Below, piece by piece: positions 53,530 through 64,000 of a stretch of DNA of 64,000 nt. The position numbers and the translations under genes were made by a program. Source of the stretch: Pestalotiopsis fici W106-1 (lineage: Eukaryota; Ascomycota; Sordariomycetes; Amphisphaeriales; Sporocadaceae). Each line of letters begins with the position of its first letter. Within the stretch, counting starts at the first letter, position 1. The notes below the pieces were generated by a model that made no database searches, was not told the DNA's origin, and saw only the letters and a program-made list of their open reading frames with translations. The DNA is taken from positions 547,490 to 611,489 of the forward strand of contig NW_006917100.1 in assembly GCF_000516985.1 (NCBI RefSeq). Reading direction: 5' to 3'.

Positions 53530-54062
53530 TCCCTTTAAACTCGGAAATCGGGTCGTTTTGGTACGTACCATAATTTCCACTTATTGAACCAGTCAAAATA
53601 CAGATTTGACCGCCAAGGCATACTAGATTATATGTAGTTTAGGTCGCGCATTGTATTGCAAACTGGCACAACGCGTCGGTTAACAAATCAATTTAACAGC
53701 TGACTAGTAAGTCCTAACTAACTGGAAGTCCGATTTTGTGTATTGAAGATGTGTGTTGTTATAGTCAAGCCCAGGTTAAAATGGGATTAATTGACTGGTC
53801 CACTGGGACCCAGGGAAATGGTGATATCGCCAGAAGCTGTATTCTATCGGCTTGGCAGGCGGTGCCAGTTATCCTAGCACAGCTTACAAAGCTATTAAGA
53901 AAATTGGTAGTGCAGGAGTCACTGCACGCGAAAAAACGCGGTAATTTGCTCTGTTAATACTGCCAAGTACAAAAAGCAATGTGTAGATATGTACAGCCGA
54001 TACCAAATGTGGTGGGATTAGCGGTACGTACCAAAACGACCCGATTTCCGAGTTTAAAGGGA
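53530..54062. mobile_element. MITE with 40-bp perfect terminal inverted repeats, TA-flanked
   Basis: The 533-bp element begins TCCCTTTAAACTCGGAAATC and runs to GGTACGTACC (53530-53569); the exact reverse complement ends it (54023-54062). Both sides carry TA (53528-53529 and 54063-54064), the target duplication of Tc1/mariner-type elements, including Fot1/pogo relatives. The inside has no transposase frame; it is a non-autonomous copy. The perfect repeats point to recent insertion. Confidence 0.92.
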
Positions 54063-54064
54063 TA

Positions 54065-55121
54065 CGCGAAATTAGATGGTGAGGAGGCGCTGCCGCCACT
54101 ATGCTTCACTTACTTCTTATGGGCTCTTTGAATTTTCATTTTATGACTTCTCTATGTAGTTGTACTTGTAAGTCCAATGAATTCGATAGTGCCCGGTATT
54201 GGGCGAAGTTAGTTTACGTGTCTAGATGGACCGCAAAGACTGTGGTCTTCAATTGGACCACCGCTTCCTAGAGGTTATCCATTACTCAACTCTGAGTGAC
54301 ATGGATTTGAGGAATAGTAACCCTGTCGATTAGTTACGATATGCACCATCCTCCCTGTTTCAATGACTCGCGTTTTTATCAACTAGGTTGTCTTCCAAGG
54401 TGTACGTTGGCATATGTTCTAGACCTGCCTAAGAAAACGAAGCTATGTTACCATCCGGTGTCCCCGTTCTTTGTGAGTCTAGCGCAGCCTGAAGACGATT
54501 GGTGTATTTTCGGTCCGATAGAACGATCCATTGGCATATCGGTCAGAACGGCGGGTTGCGACTCTAGCTCCAAGATCCACTGTTGAAGAAACGCCCTTGC
54601 GGAGCTAGTCAATTTGGCTGCATTGTAATATATTTGTCGTTGCTTTCCAGATTGATGCCGGTTTCTGACTAATGCACAAGACTTTCAATGCCTTGTCAAT
54701 TCTTCGTTGGGTTTGTCGTAAGCTCTTCCTTTATAACTTACGGGAAAGCTTCTGCTAGCTGCAAAGGATAGACTACATAGTAACTAGCATTTCTGTCAGC
54801 CTCAACCTAAGTACTGGCAGGGTCTTCAAGTAGAACCACTCTGACAAACATATGGCCTTTTCATAGTGTGTACCTCGATGGTCTATGTAGGGCCCAGTGA
54901 TACCCCAGAACCATATGCATTCCATTTGTGCTCCTGGAACTTCGATCTCCCTCATTCGAGTACTGCAGTCAGGGAGGCCTCCTGGACACCGGCAAGGGGG
55001 AACAGCTGAGCAATGTGTTCTTACAGCCAAAGAACTGCCCAACAGACCAGTCTGCTGAGTACGACTTCATGGCTACGTTAAACATTAATCCGTGCATCCG
55101 ATCGGGTCAACAAACATCTTT
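54065..55121. other. intergenic region
   Basis: About 1.05 kb with no supported gene. Confidence 0.5.
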
Positions 55122-55193
55122 TCCCCGCCTCCTCCACACTCGTAACGGAGGTTCCCGCCTCCTCCACACTCGTAACGGAGGTTCCCGCCTCCT
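55122..55193 (+). repeat. 30-bp tandem repeat, 2.3 copies
   Basis: The unit CCCGCCTCCTCCACACTCGT followed by AACGGAGGTT is present twice without mismatch and then restarts. GC-rich against an AT-richer background. Note that CCTCC and GGAGG in the unit are complementary, so each copy can fold. Confidence 0.85.
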
Positions 55194-56080
55194 TACTAGC
55201 ACAAGACTTGCGCAATCCTTACCTTGATTGAGTTTCAACCAGGTGGGTAGCTCGGCAGATTCTTTTTGGCCACTAAAAACCACCATAATATAGGTACGCA
55301 CGAACTGCGCGATTAGTAAGCTAAAGACGGTATATCAGAGGCATGCATATGGGATAGAATTACAGTCACGACCAATAGCAAAGTGGCGGGCCACCTCAAT
55401 TTCCATGCCAAGAGATCGGGCACGGAGAACGTTGAATTCTAGAGCAGAATCTCTTCAAACTCTTTGCAAGCTGTGCCTCGGAAATAATTAGCGAGAGCCT
55501 GCCCAATCGCGTGCGCTATAGGTAGTGCACAGCAGTAGATGACCAAGGGAATCGACAAGAAACACAGAGATAAGTCAACTGATGGACCAACCAGCCCTGA
55601 TCATACGATGTAGCATCTTCTCGGGACTTCCGGCCGAGGTCCCCGGCCAAAATAAACTTTCGTAGTGCGATTTGCTCGGGTCCTCCCGCTGACCGGTCCC
55701 ACTATGCCAAGTACACGAAGTTTAAATTTGCTTGCACCCATCTCACTCGTGTATATACTAATTCCATGTATGAGATCTTTACATATAGGATTTCCGCGCC
55801 CTATTCAGCTATGCTAATATATTCAACCATCACTTCGGCATTTCTTTTGGCTAACTAATAACTTAAGCCTATAGTTCCCCGCCCTAACTTATGCTTAGAC
55901 TGCGATAAATTGCCACTCTCTCTATATAGTGGTCGTGCCAAACATCAAGCTGCCTAGTGATTGCTATATCGTTTTTAGCCCGATGACAGATGGATTTATG
56001 TATAAGTTATAGTTGTATCTCGACCAGCAACGTCGAGAGCGAGCTAGAGTGAGATCACCCCACGACGTCGATAAGGTCAA
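55194..56080. other. intergenic region
   Basis: No gene supported. Confidence 0.5.
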
Positions 56081-56127
56081 CGTGACGAACTATACAATCG
56101 GGTTTCTTCGATAAACCTGGAGTATGT
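56081..56127 (+). repeat. LTR-like fragment, copy C (short)
   Basis: CGTGACGAACTATACAATCG then GGGTTTCTTCGATAAACCTG matches copies A and B for about 46 bases and then diverges. Confidence 0.55.
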
Positions 56128-56700
56128 GTCATATTATGCTGCAAATGCGAAATGGTCCGGTCGTTTGCTCATCAAGAACTCTTGGGAAAGTTGAATGCCC
56201 CATGCGGAGCTTTCAGTCATGCCAGCTACCAATCTCAGGTTCTCGGTCACTCATTTTGCCCACCCTGGCCAGAAACTGGAGTTGTGGAGGATAGCACATG
56301 GGAATCGAAGGAATATAATAACTGTCCAAACTTTTCGAAGGGGACTCTTTGAAGCATTCGACATACAAATGATCAAGATCGAAGACAAAGGTCGTGAGAT
56401 CAGGGTACACCTATGAGTTTATTCGTTCGTATTGGGAGTATGAGCTCTTTGTATTTCGGAACAAACATGAGAGCTATCGTTGCGTCTAGTTAGTGCGATC
56501 CTCGCTTGTACAAGTACAGTATCTCAGGGTCGCTGTATTTCGTTCACTGATTCCCTCCAGCTTTACATGTTCTCGTGTGCCCCAATAAGCTTCTGAGACA
56601 TAAGTAAGTAAAATCACTTATGGTGAGTCGTGATGGGCATAAATAAGGCATAAATATTATTATTTAGAGACTTCCAAACCAAAAGTTTATTCAACCCCTT
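56128..56700. other. intergenic region
   Basis: No gene supported; overlapping frames at 56152-56416 on both strands have no recognisable content. Confidence 0.45.
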
Positions 56701-57260
56701 TTAAGTTGTGCCTTGAAGATAACTGAAATCATATTTGGCAGCAATATTGTGATGCATGGCTTGCTCTACTGTGGCCCAAGGTACTTCATCAGCTGTCCGT
56801 ACGGCTGGTCGCTGTAGGGTCTGTTGGTCCGACCACGGAACAATCTCAATATGACTGGTCGCAGAACCTGTGACATTAGGCACATCATGATAACCGTGAT
56901 ATGGTAATCTAGACCCATGGTCGAACTTTTGTTAATGGAGTTTGTTGGCGTCATCCTTCATGTTCTGCGCTTTCATACTGCCTGCACGAATCATCCCGGC
57001 CATTCTCGTAGCGGGGTCGAAAGAAAGCACTACCAGTACTTTCATGCCATTATTACCTCCGCCATTGCTCGTTGAATAGACGATGGTTCAGGAGTCGCCT
57101 GCGGCTGTAACGTTTCCGCGGAGCTGAGCTGGATTCATGGCCCGGAGATGCAGCTTATTGCAGAAAGCACCTTCGGCAGATGTATGAATGGTTGCTGCGT
57201 TTCCATTGACCAAAGCCCCTACCCGCAGGGCTCCAACCCATGCCCTTGAACTCCTTTCCC
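56701..57260 (-). pseudogene. relic of an unrecognised protein gene
   Basis: The minus strand reads through two coherent stretches. The first (about 57240-56950) gives GALVNGNAATIHTSAEGAF, NKLHLRAMNPAQLRGN, an in-frame TGA where Trp would be one base away, then TIVYSTSNGGGNNGMK and VLVVLSFDPATRMAGMIRAG. The second (about 56925-56701) gives RLPYHGYHDVPNVTGSATSH, IEIVPWSDQQTLQRPAVRTA and ends DFSYLQGTT with a stop at 56701-56703. Residue composition and continuity look like real protein, but I do not recognise the family. The internal stop and missing 5' end indicate a decayed gene. Confidence 0.4.
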
Positions 57261-57376
57261 AGCCTCTGTAATAATGTTTTCCCGGTTTTCCGACATACTA
57301 CCCGGCATTTCGAGTTTGTTCAAGTCCGCCACGGCCCTGATCAATAGTTAATCACCTTTCCGAATCCAAAACATCC

Positions 57377-57700
57377 TCATTCATCATATTGAGAGATATC
57401 CTGCCTGCTTAGATCTTCGTGGCCGTGGTATTCGCCACTAGACGGTTGATATAAGAAAATAATTAAGCGAGCCTTTATTGCTAGCGCCTGCCAAACCAAG
57501 CCATTACTAACATAAATTTCGAATACATCGACCTCTGCTTCATCCTCTACTCTCGGCGGCGATAGCCGGAGTAGTTTTCCTACTGTGGTCGCAGGCGTAT
57601 ACTGTAAACCCCCTGCCATGTACAAACGAGGGCCTCTCAAAAGCGCAATCATACAGCTTAACGACACCTGCTCTGCACAACTTGCACCAGCACAAGCCAA
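57377..57700 (-). CDS. doubtful open frame, possibly 5' part of the neighbouring relic
   Basis: A 107-codon frame (AGGLQYTPATTVGKLLRLSP, VDVFEIYVSNGLVWQALAIK) without recognisable domain. It is on the same strand and just upstream of the relic at 56701-57260, so it could be an exon of that gene, but no convincing splice join was found. Confidence 0.2.
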   Translation of the reverse strand: MACAGASCAEQVSLSCMIALLRGPRLYMAGGLQYTPATTVGKLLRLSPPRVEDEAEVDVFEIYVSNGLVWQALAIKARLIIFLYQPSSGEYHGHEDLSRQDISQYDE

Positions 57701-58339
57701 ATCTACCTCGTGCAGGGCTAAAACTTATACATATGACTAATTATAAGATGCTTTTTTTCAATTCAGTATTTCTATTATTATAAACGGTATCGGATTAGTC
57801 CATCACATTATCGGTATGTGGCGAGAGACTGTCAAAACTTGTGCGATATATTATTGTGTAGGTGAACAAAGGGAGTCACGGAATTAGAAGGGCCTGTGGA
57901 GATGCCGAATCGAGCCGCCGTGGCTGTTGCATCTTATTAAAAGTCCCGATGGATGTAACCTTGATGACCCAAAATTAACTTTCGAAGCACCTAACTATTA
58001 TTGATCAAGGTGGTGCTTTCCTATTGGAGTTTAAACTGGTCTGATATGGGTGTTAATTGTGTGATGTATTAATTTATGTTTTGCGCCTCTAGTTTTAACG
58101 AGGTGTACGCTTATTTGGGTGGCCCCGGCTAATCCCCGGGAGGTCCCGTATATTTATCTGAATACTATGGGGTTGATCCGTGTGCTCAAGCACACCCTAG
58201 TGTATAGGAACCATAATCCACCATCTAACAACTGTGTCATTGCATTGCGTTTAGTTACCCTTGCCTGTGCCGCTTATTAATGCGCTAAGGATTAAAAATT
58301 CATATTTTACGAATAAGTCGTCGTATTCTACCTTATTCT
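57701..58339. other. transition into the AT-rich block
   Basis: Base composition changes from mixed to strongly AT-rich across this stretch. No gene supported. Confidence 0.5.
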
Positions 58340-60900
58340 AAGTCTGCTCTTTATTAAGTTATAAGTCGATTTAAAAGTATAAGTCGATTTAAAAGTAAAG
58401 GTCGAGTTAAAAGACCCGTTAAAATTAATAAATATTAAAAAATCACTTTAGTGAATTTAAAATTATGAATTTAGCGAAGATATTTTTATAAATATAAATG
58501 ATTATTATAATTACTTTTACGGCTTAATTCTACGAATTATAAAAAACGCTTCCTTATGCCTAAATTATATAATCCATTAATTATACCTTAAAACATTTTA
58601 TTTTCCTTTTTTATCGTTTTTTTGCTTTATTTATAATATATATTTATTATATTAAAATTTTTATCGGAAATAACGAAAAACGAAAAATTTATAAATAAAT
58701 TAAATTTTTTAATTTTATTAAATTAAACGGTTATATTATAAATATATTATATACGCTTTATTTTAAAAATAAATATTTTTACCGAATAGCGGATAAAAAA
58801 TCGATTCGCTATTTAAAATATATCGCGCATTTTTTTTCGGAAATACGATAATATTTTAATAATTTTTTATATTTTAGAAAATATTAAATTAATAGCGGGA
58901 ATTAAAAACCGAAAAAAAAAAAGGTAAACGACGATTTTTTAAAATTTTATAAAAAAATAGCTAAATTTTAATTCTTTTTAGCGGCCGCTATTAATTATTT
59001 ATTTCGGATTCGAAAAATTAAAATACGAATAAAGGTTTATAATTCCGAAATATTTATTTATAATATAAAAAAATTAAATAAAAAATAAGGTTTTTTTATT
59101 TTTAAAAATTATAATTATTTTATAATAAGCGATTTTTAATTATTAAATATTTTTAATAAATTTAATTAATTAGCATTTAATTTTAAAAATAATTTTATAA
59201 ATTTCGGTTTTTTTATCGAAGCTAAAAATATTAATTAAAAAAAATATAATTTTTAATATATTTCCTAAATTTATAAATATTTTTTTAAATAAATAATTTA
59301 TTTATTTAATATAAAATTAATATTTGCGTTTAATTTTTTTATAATTAATAATTTTTAACGATATATTTTTGCTTATTTAATTTTATTTTTAATATTTCGT
59401 CGACTTTAGCGTTTTTTAATATTAATTTAAATAATAAAATATAAAAGGTTTGATAATTTTTTATAATTTTTAATAGCTTAAATCGGTAATTAATATTCGA
59501 AATTTTTTAAAATCGAATTTATCGCTTAATCGTTTTATTTTAATATTTTTGCGTAAAAGGTAAATTTTATCCTTTTTTTAAAAAATTAATCCTTTAATTT
59601 CTTTTTATCGTATTAAAATTTTATTTTTTATTAAATAGCGATAAAGAATTTTTAAAATTTTATTTATAAATTTTTAAATTATTTAACGCGTAAAATAGCG
59701 TATAATATAAAATTTTTTAATAGTTTTTTAATAATATCGGATTCGTACCCGTAATTAGCGTAAAATAATAATATTCCGGTAGGTTTTTATATTATATTAT
59801 TATATATAAATTATATAAATAGCAATAATATAATTTAATCGTTTTATTCGTAATTAACGTAGCATTTAAAATATTTTTCGAATATTTAATTTGCTTATTT
59901 TATTTATCCGTTAATTTATAAATAAAAAGCTATTAAAAGCTTATAATCGTATTTTAGCTAATTAATAAATAATTTCCAAAATTTCGACGTAAAAAATTTA
60001 TTTCGATTTAAAATAATTTCGTTTAATAATCCGTATTAATTAGTTATTATTCGAAGGAACGTATAAATTAATTTTTTTATATTATTAGCTTTTTTATATA
60101 AAAAAAATAAGCGTATTTTATAAATTATTCCGTATATATTAGGATATTATCGTAAAAAATTTTAATTAAAGGTTTTTTTAAAAATGATAATTTTATAATA
60201 AAATTTAATAAAATAAATTTTTATATTTTATTTAGCGGTAATATAAATTAAAACTTTTTATATTATTTATATTATGCTAATTTTGCTTTATTATATAAAT
60301 TATATTTTTTAATAATATTATTAATATATTTGCGTAGCTATAAATAATCGAAATATTATTAAATTTATTTAATTATTTTAAATATTCCTTAATATTTTTT
60401 AATAAATAATTCGTAATAATCCTTAATTATTTAATCGAATAATATATTTTTAATTTTAATTTTATTAATATATATATCGAATATACCGTTATCGTTAATT
60501 ATTTTTTTAATTTAATTATTATTATTGCTAATTTTTATAATTACGTATAAAATTATAATTAATATTAAATCTTTTTTGTTATTTGTTAAAAGGATAATAT
60601 TAGTTTTTTTAGTATTTTTTTAAAATAATTTAGTTTTCGGCTAAAAGCGTTAGTTTTTCCGTTTTTTAATTTTTTATAATAAATAATTTTAAAATTAAAA
60701 TTTATTAAAAGTTCTGCCTATTTAATTTATTATTTATTAAATTTTTTATTAATAATAAATAAGGCTAAATTTTTATAATCGGTATAAATTTTAATTTAAT
60801 ATTTAATTCCGCTAAAATAATATTTTTATTTTTAAAATACTTCGATAATAATTATAAATTCTTTATTATAAATTTAATAATTTAATTATCTTTTTATATT
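58340..60900 (-). mobile_element. RIP-degraded Gypsy-type LTR retrotransposon, 3' part
   Basis: Read on the minus strand, the block keeps Gypsy landmarks with TAA stops where Gln or Trp codons are expected. RNase H is at about 60650-60890 (IYNKEF, then IKIYTDYKNLALF). Integrase is at about 59820-60450, including a TDGQTER-like stretch reduced to NG*IK*AN followed by IFEKYFKCYVNYE. AT content is extreme; remaining C and G are mostly in CG, CC/GG or GC, with CA and TG rare, as expected from RIP acting at CpA. The RNase H frame is cut at about 60900 by the next element; reverse transcriptase would lie beyond it, outside the window. Left boundary is approximate; no LTR end could be fixed. Confidence 0.75.
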
Positions 60901-63900
60901 CTAAGGTATAATTAGTGGATTATAAACTTAGGCACAGGGAAGCGTTTATATAATTCGTAAAATCAGGCCATAAAAATAGTTATAGGGCTATATAACTAAT
61001 TTATTAAAGCTTAAAAAAATAACTAATTATAAAGGAATAACTACCTTTTATATTTATAAAATTAACTAATAAAAATATTTTAAAATATATTATTAATAAA
61101 TTAGATTTATAATTAAATTAATTAATAATAAGGTTGATTTATAATCGAAAAAATTATTAAAATTTATAGATTTTTATAATATAAGTTACCTTATAACCTT
61201 AAAACTATTATAGCCAGGTGTATTAGCTATATTTAATAAGGCTTAATTTAATGGAACGTTTTATTAGATTCTAATAAATTTTAGTAGCTATAGTGGCTAT
61301 AATAATTAATTATAATAACTTATTAATTATATAATATTATAAATAATGGTTATAAATAGTGCTATATTAATTATAGGTTAATATAGGGTAAATTTTATTA
61401 ATTTCCTATATATCGTTATTTAATAATATTTCGATAAATTTTATAGCTATTATAACGATATAATATGCGTTATAAAGCTAATTTTATATATTATACGATA
61501 TTATATTAATATCCGTATAATATTCCTTTTATTAAATAATATCGGTTAAATTTAATAATTTAATAAATTTCTAAAATTTATTTTTAGGAAATAGCTTTAT
61601 AAAGCCGTTTATTAATATATCGTTAATTAAAATATATTCGATTTAAATATTTTTATTTTTAACCTTTTACCGTATATAAAAATACCGTATAGCCGTATAT
61701 TTAATATATTAATAATATTCCGGATTATATATTAAATTTATAGCCTTTATATTATTTTTTTTTAATTAATACGGTATTTATATTAATTCCGATTTCCGTA
61801 AAAAGATTTTTTAATTATATTATTTTACGGGTAGCCTGCTTTAGCCCGTTAAATTTGGCTTCGGTAGTTAATAAAAAAATCGTAAATTACCGTTTCGATT
61901 TTTAATTTATCGGCCCGTTATTTAACGTAAATAAATAACCGGATATTAATTTACGGGTTTTGTAATTATTAGCAAAATTAATATTAAAATAACTTATTAA
62001 TCCGGATTTTATTTTCCCGTTAAAAATAATTCTAAAATAATAATAAGATTTTAAATAATTAAATACCCTTTTTACCCTTTTTATCGTAGTTTTCGATAGG
62101 TTCTATATATATTTAGCTAAATATACTATAGGGTAAATTAAATCGGGCCTAATTTAAATTATAATATATATTAATTTATTTAATAAATATTAATATAAGT
62201 AAATAAATTCTTTTAAAACTGGTTTTTCGTTATTTTTTTTTACCATATATAACGATTTTAGGAATTTAAGGCTAAATAGTATATTAGCCGGTTTTATATC
62301 GGAAAATCCGTTAATTTCTAATAATTTTTTAAGGTAAATTGCCTAATTTATACGAATTATTTTATTTTCTCGATTTTTTTTAATTTATATACTAAAATAA
62401 TAAAAAACTAATCCTAAATCTTTTATTTCGAGTTTTTTCGAAATATCCTATTTTAATTAATTAATTTTACGTAAATTAAAGCTAAAAATTAGGAAATTAT
62501 TTACGTAAATTATAATAAAAATATTAGATTTTTTATTATAATAAGCTAATTCGTTTAAAATAAATAAATTAAATTTAAGCTTTTTTAGGCTATTTTTTAG
62601 CATAATTTATTATTAGCGTAAATTTTATTTAAAACCGTATAAAGCCTTTTTAAGCTAGATTACCTAAGAATCGTCGTTTTTTTAACCGAAATTATTTAAT
62701 TCCGGGTTTTCGAAAAAAAATTCGGATAATCCGTTTATAAAGGTAATATATACTTTTTTATATAATTCCCTATTTAAAAAGGCACCGATTATATCGATTT
62801 ATTTGATTTTTTAATCGTAATAAGCTATTAAAGCTAATAAAAGCCTTTAAATAATAAATTTTATTTTTATAGCGAATATTTCGAAATAATCGATTTTATA
62901 TCGTTATTCGAATTTATATATAATTAGTTTAGCTTTATATTTATCGATATTTCCGTTTTTATCGGTTTTTTTTTAAATACTTATTTTACGGATAATAGGA
63001 TTTTACCGGCTTTTTAAACTTTATTTTAATCGATAGCTTAAAAAATCCTTTTTTAAATTAATTACCGTAATTTAGCGTATATAACCTAAATTTATTTTTT
63101 TAAAGCTTTTTAATGCTTATTTTATTATTTTCGGTTTTATATAGCCTAAATTTTCGATAATTAAATAATATAAAATATTAGCAAATAATTCGTTATATTT
63201 AACGAATTTATCTCGTTCGGAATCCGTAAATTTTAGAAAAATTACCTTAATATTCGATTTATTCGGAATAATCGAAAAAATATTATTAATATTTATAAAT
63301 TCGGAATTTATATTAAATTTATTATTTATATTAAATTCGTTTCCGGATAAATCCGGTCGATCGTTAATTATAAATTTATTCGTAATAAATCGAAAAATTT
63401 AATCGTTTCTAAAAGTTAAATTTAGTAAATTTTATAAATTTACCGTTTCCGAGATTTATAATTAAATAAATTTACCGTCGGTAGAATTTTTATCCGGTAT
63501 TATTTTTTAATCCGGTAATTCCGAATCCGGTAATTTTTCCCTTTTTTTCAATTTTTAAATAATAATCGAATATAAAAAATCCGTATAATTTATAATTTAT
63601 ACGGTCGATCGGGAAAATATATATAATAAATTTTATTACCGTTATATTTAATTATTTTCCCGTTTTCGGTAATAATTCTAAATTTATCGGAATTTTTACG
63701 GATTTTTTTCGGTTTATAAACTAAAACCGGTATTTTTAATATATAAATTTAGGATAAATTAGGCTTATTATTTTATTTTAGCTAAAAATAATCGTAAAAT
63801 TCCTAATAAAAGGTAAATAAACCGGATATTATAATAGTAAAATTTATTAAATAAATTATTATTTTTATAATAAATTTCTAAAAATTTTTCGGAAGTTATA

Positions 63901-64000
63901 AATCGATAAAAACCGTTTTAGTTTTTTCGATAATAATCCGGTTTATACGTTCGGCTATACCGTTTTATTTTAATATATAAAAAATTATAAATTCGAAAAT
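60901..64000 (-). mobile_element. RIP-degraded Copia-type LTR retrotransposon, inserted in the Gypsy element
   Basis: Minus-strand reading shows Copia pol in the right order from high to low coordinates: reverse transcriptase start NGNIDKYKAKL then RYKIDYFEIFA at about 62870-62960, KALYGFK at about 62610-62680, the YVDD box as YVNN with a decayed DLL (IIIYVNNFLIFS, about 62490-62525), KLEIKDLG, then RNase H (TTEAKFNGLKQATRK, about 61810-61880). Stops (TAA) replace expected Gln codons, a RIP signature. The 500 bases between the pol end (about 61400) and 60901 have no coding pattern and probably are the 3' LTR. Integrase, gag and the 5' LTR lie at or beyond the window end. Confidence 0.85.

Overview
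The window looks like nuclear DNA of a filamentous ascomycete (Pezizomycotina). Genes carry short GT-AG introns (about 45-140 bp). There is a highly reducing polyketide synthase (PKS), Zn2Cys6 regulators, HET/ANK/CHAT/STAND-type genes, and a right-hand AT-rich block whose decay pattern (CpA/TpG lost, CpG kept, TAA stops where Gln/Glu/Trp codons are expected) is typical of RIP. I cannot name the species.

Left part (1-16.7 kb): fragments of self-recognition and cell-death families: an N-terminal STAND/NLR exon (425-865), a 5'-truncated HET-ankyrin gene (10.3-11.9 kb), a CHAT-domain protein (12.1-13.7 kb) and a broken HET gene (16.3-16.7 kb). Among them lie two identical tRNA-Gly(GCC) genes with related 3' flanks, a two-TM small protein, and a metabolic trio: an MFS sugar porter (3.1-4.9 kb), a phytanoyl-CoA-dioxygenase-like enzyme (6.0-7.0 kb) and a regulator with two Zn2Cys6 clusters in tandem (7.2-9.0 kb).

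Centre (17.5-52.6 kb): a candidate biosynthetic gene cluster. In order: DHA1-type MFS exporter, seven-exon amidase, relic of a FAD oxidoreductase, cytochrome P450 no. 1 (one splice donor mutated), MITE and LINE debris, a 2428-aa highly reducing PKS (KS-AT-DH-degenerate MT-ER-KR-ACP, no release domain), a divergently transcribed alpha/beta hydrolase, P450 no. 2, a 2-oxoglutarate/Fe(II) dioxygenase, a 729-aa asparagine-synthetase-like glutamine amidotransferase and an AflR-like Zn2Cys6 regulator. A working model is: PKS makes a reduced acyl chain; the hydrolase releases or transfers it; the amidotransferase converts a carboxyl to an amide (or drives a related ATP-dependent condensation); P450s and the dioxygenase oxidise it; the MFS exports it. 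The combination of a reducing PKS with an AsnB-type amidotransferase is the most interesting feature of the window. The membership of the MFS and amidase is less certain than that of the 30-52 kb core.

Right part (52.6-64 kb): gene-poor. It holds a TA-flanked MITE with 40-bp perfect terminal inverted repeats, LTR-like fragments, a short tandem repeat and relics of an unrecognised protein. From about 58.3 kb there is a RIP-degraded retrotransposon nest: a Gypsy-type element on the minus strand, interrupted inside its RNase H region by a Copia-type element, also minus strand, which runs off the window.
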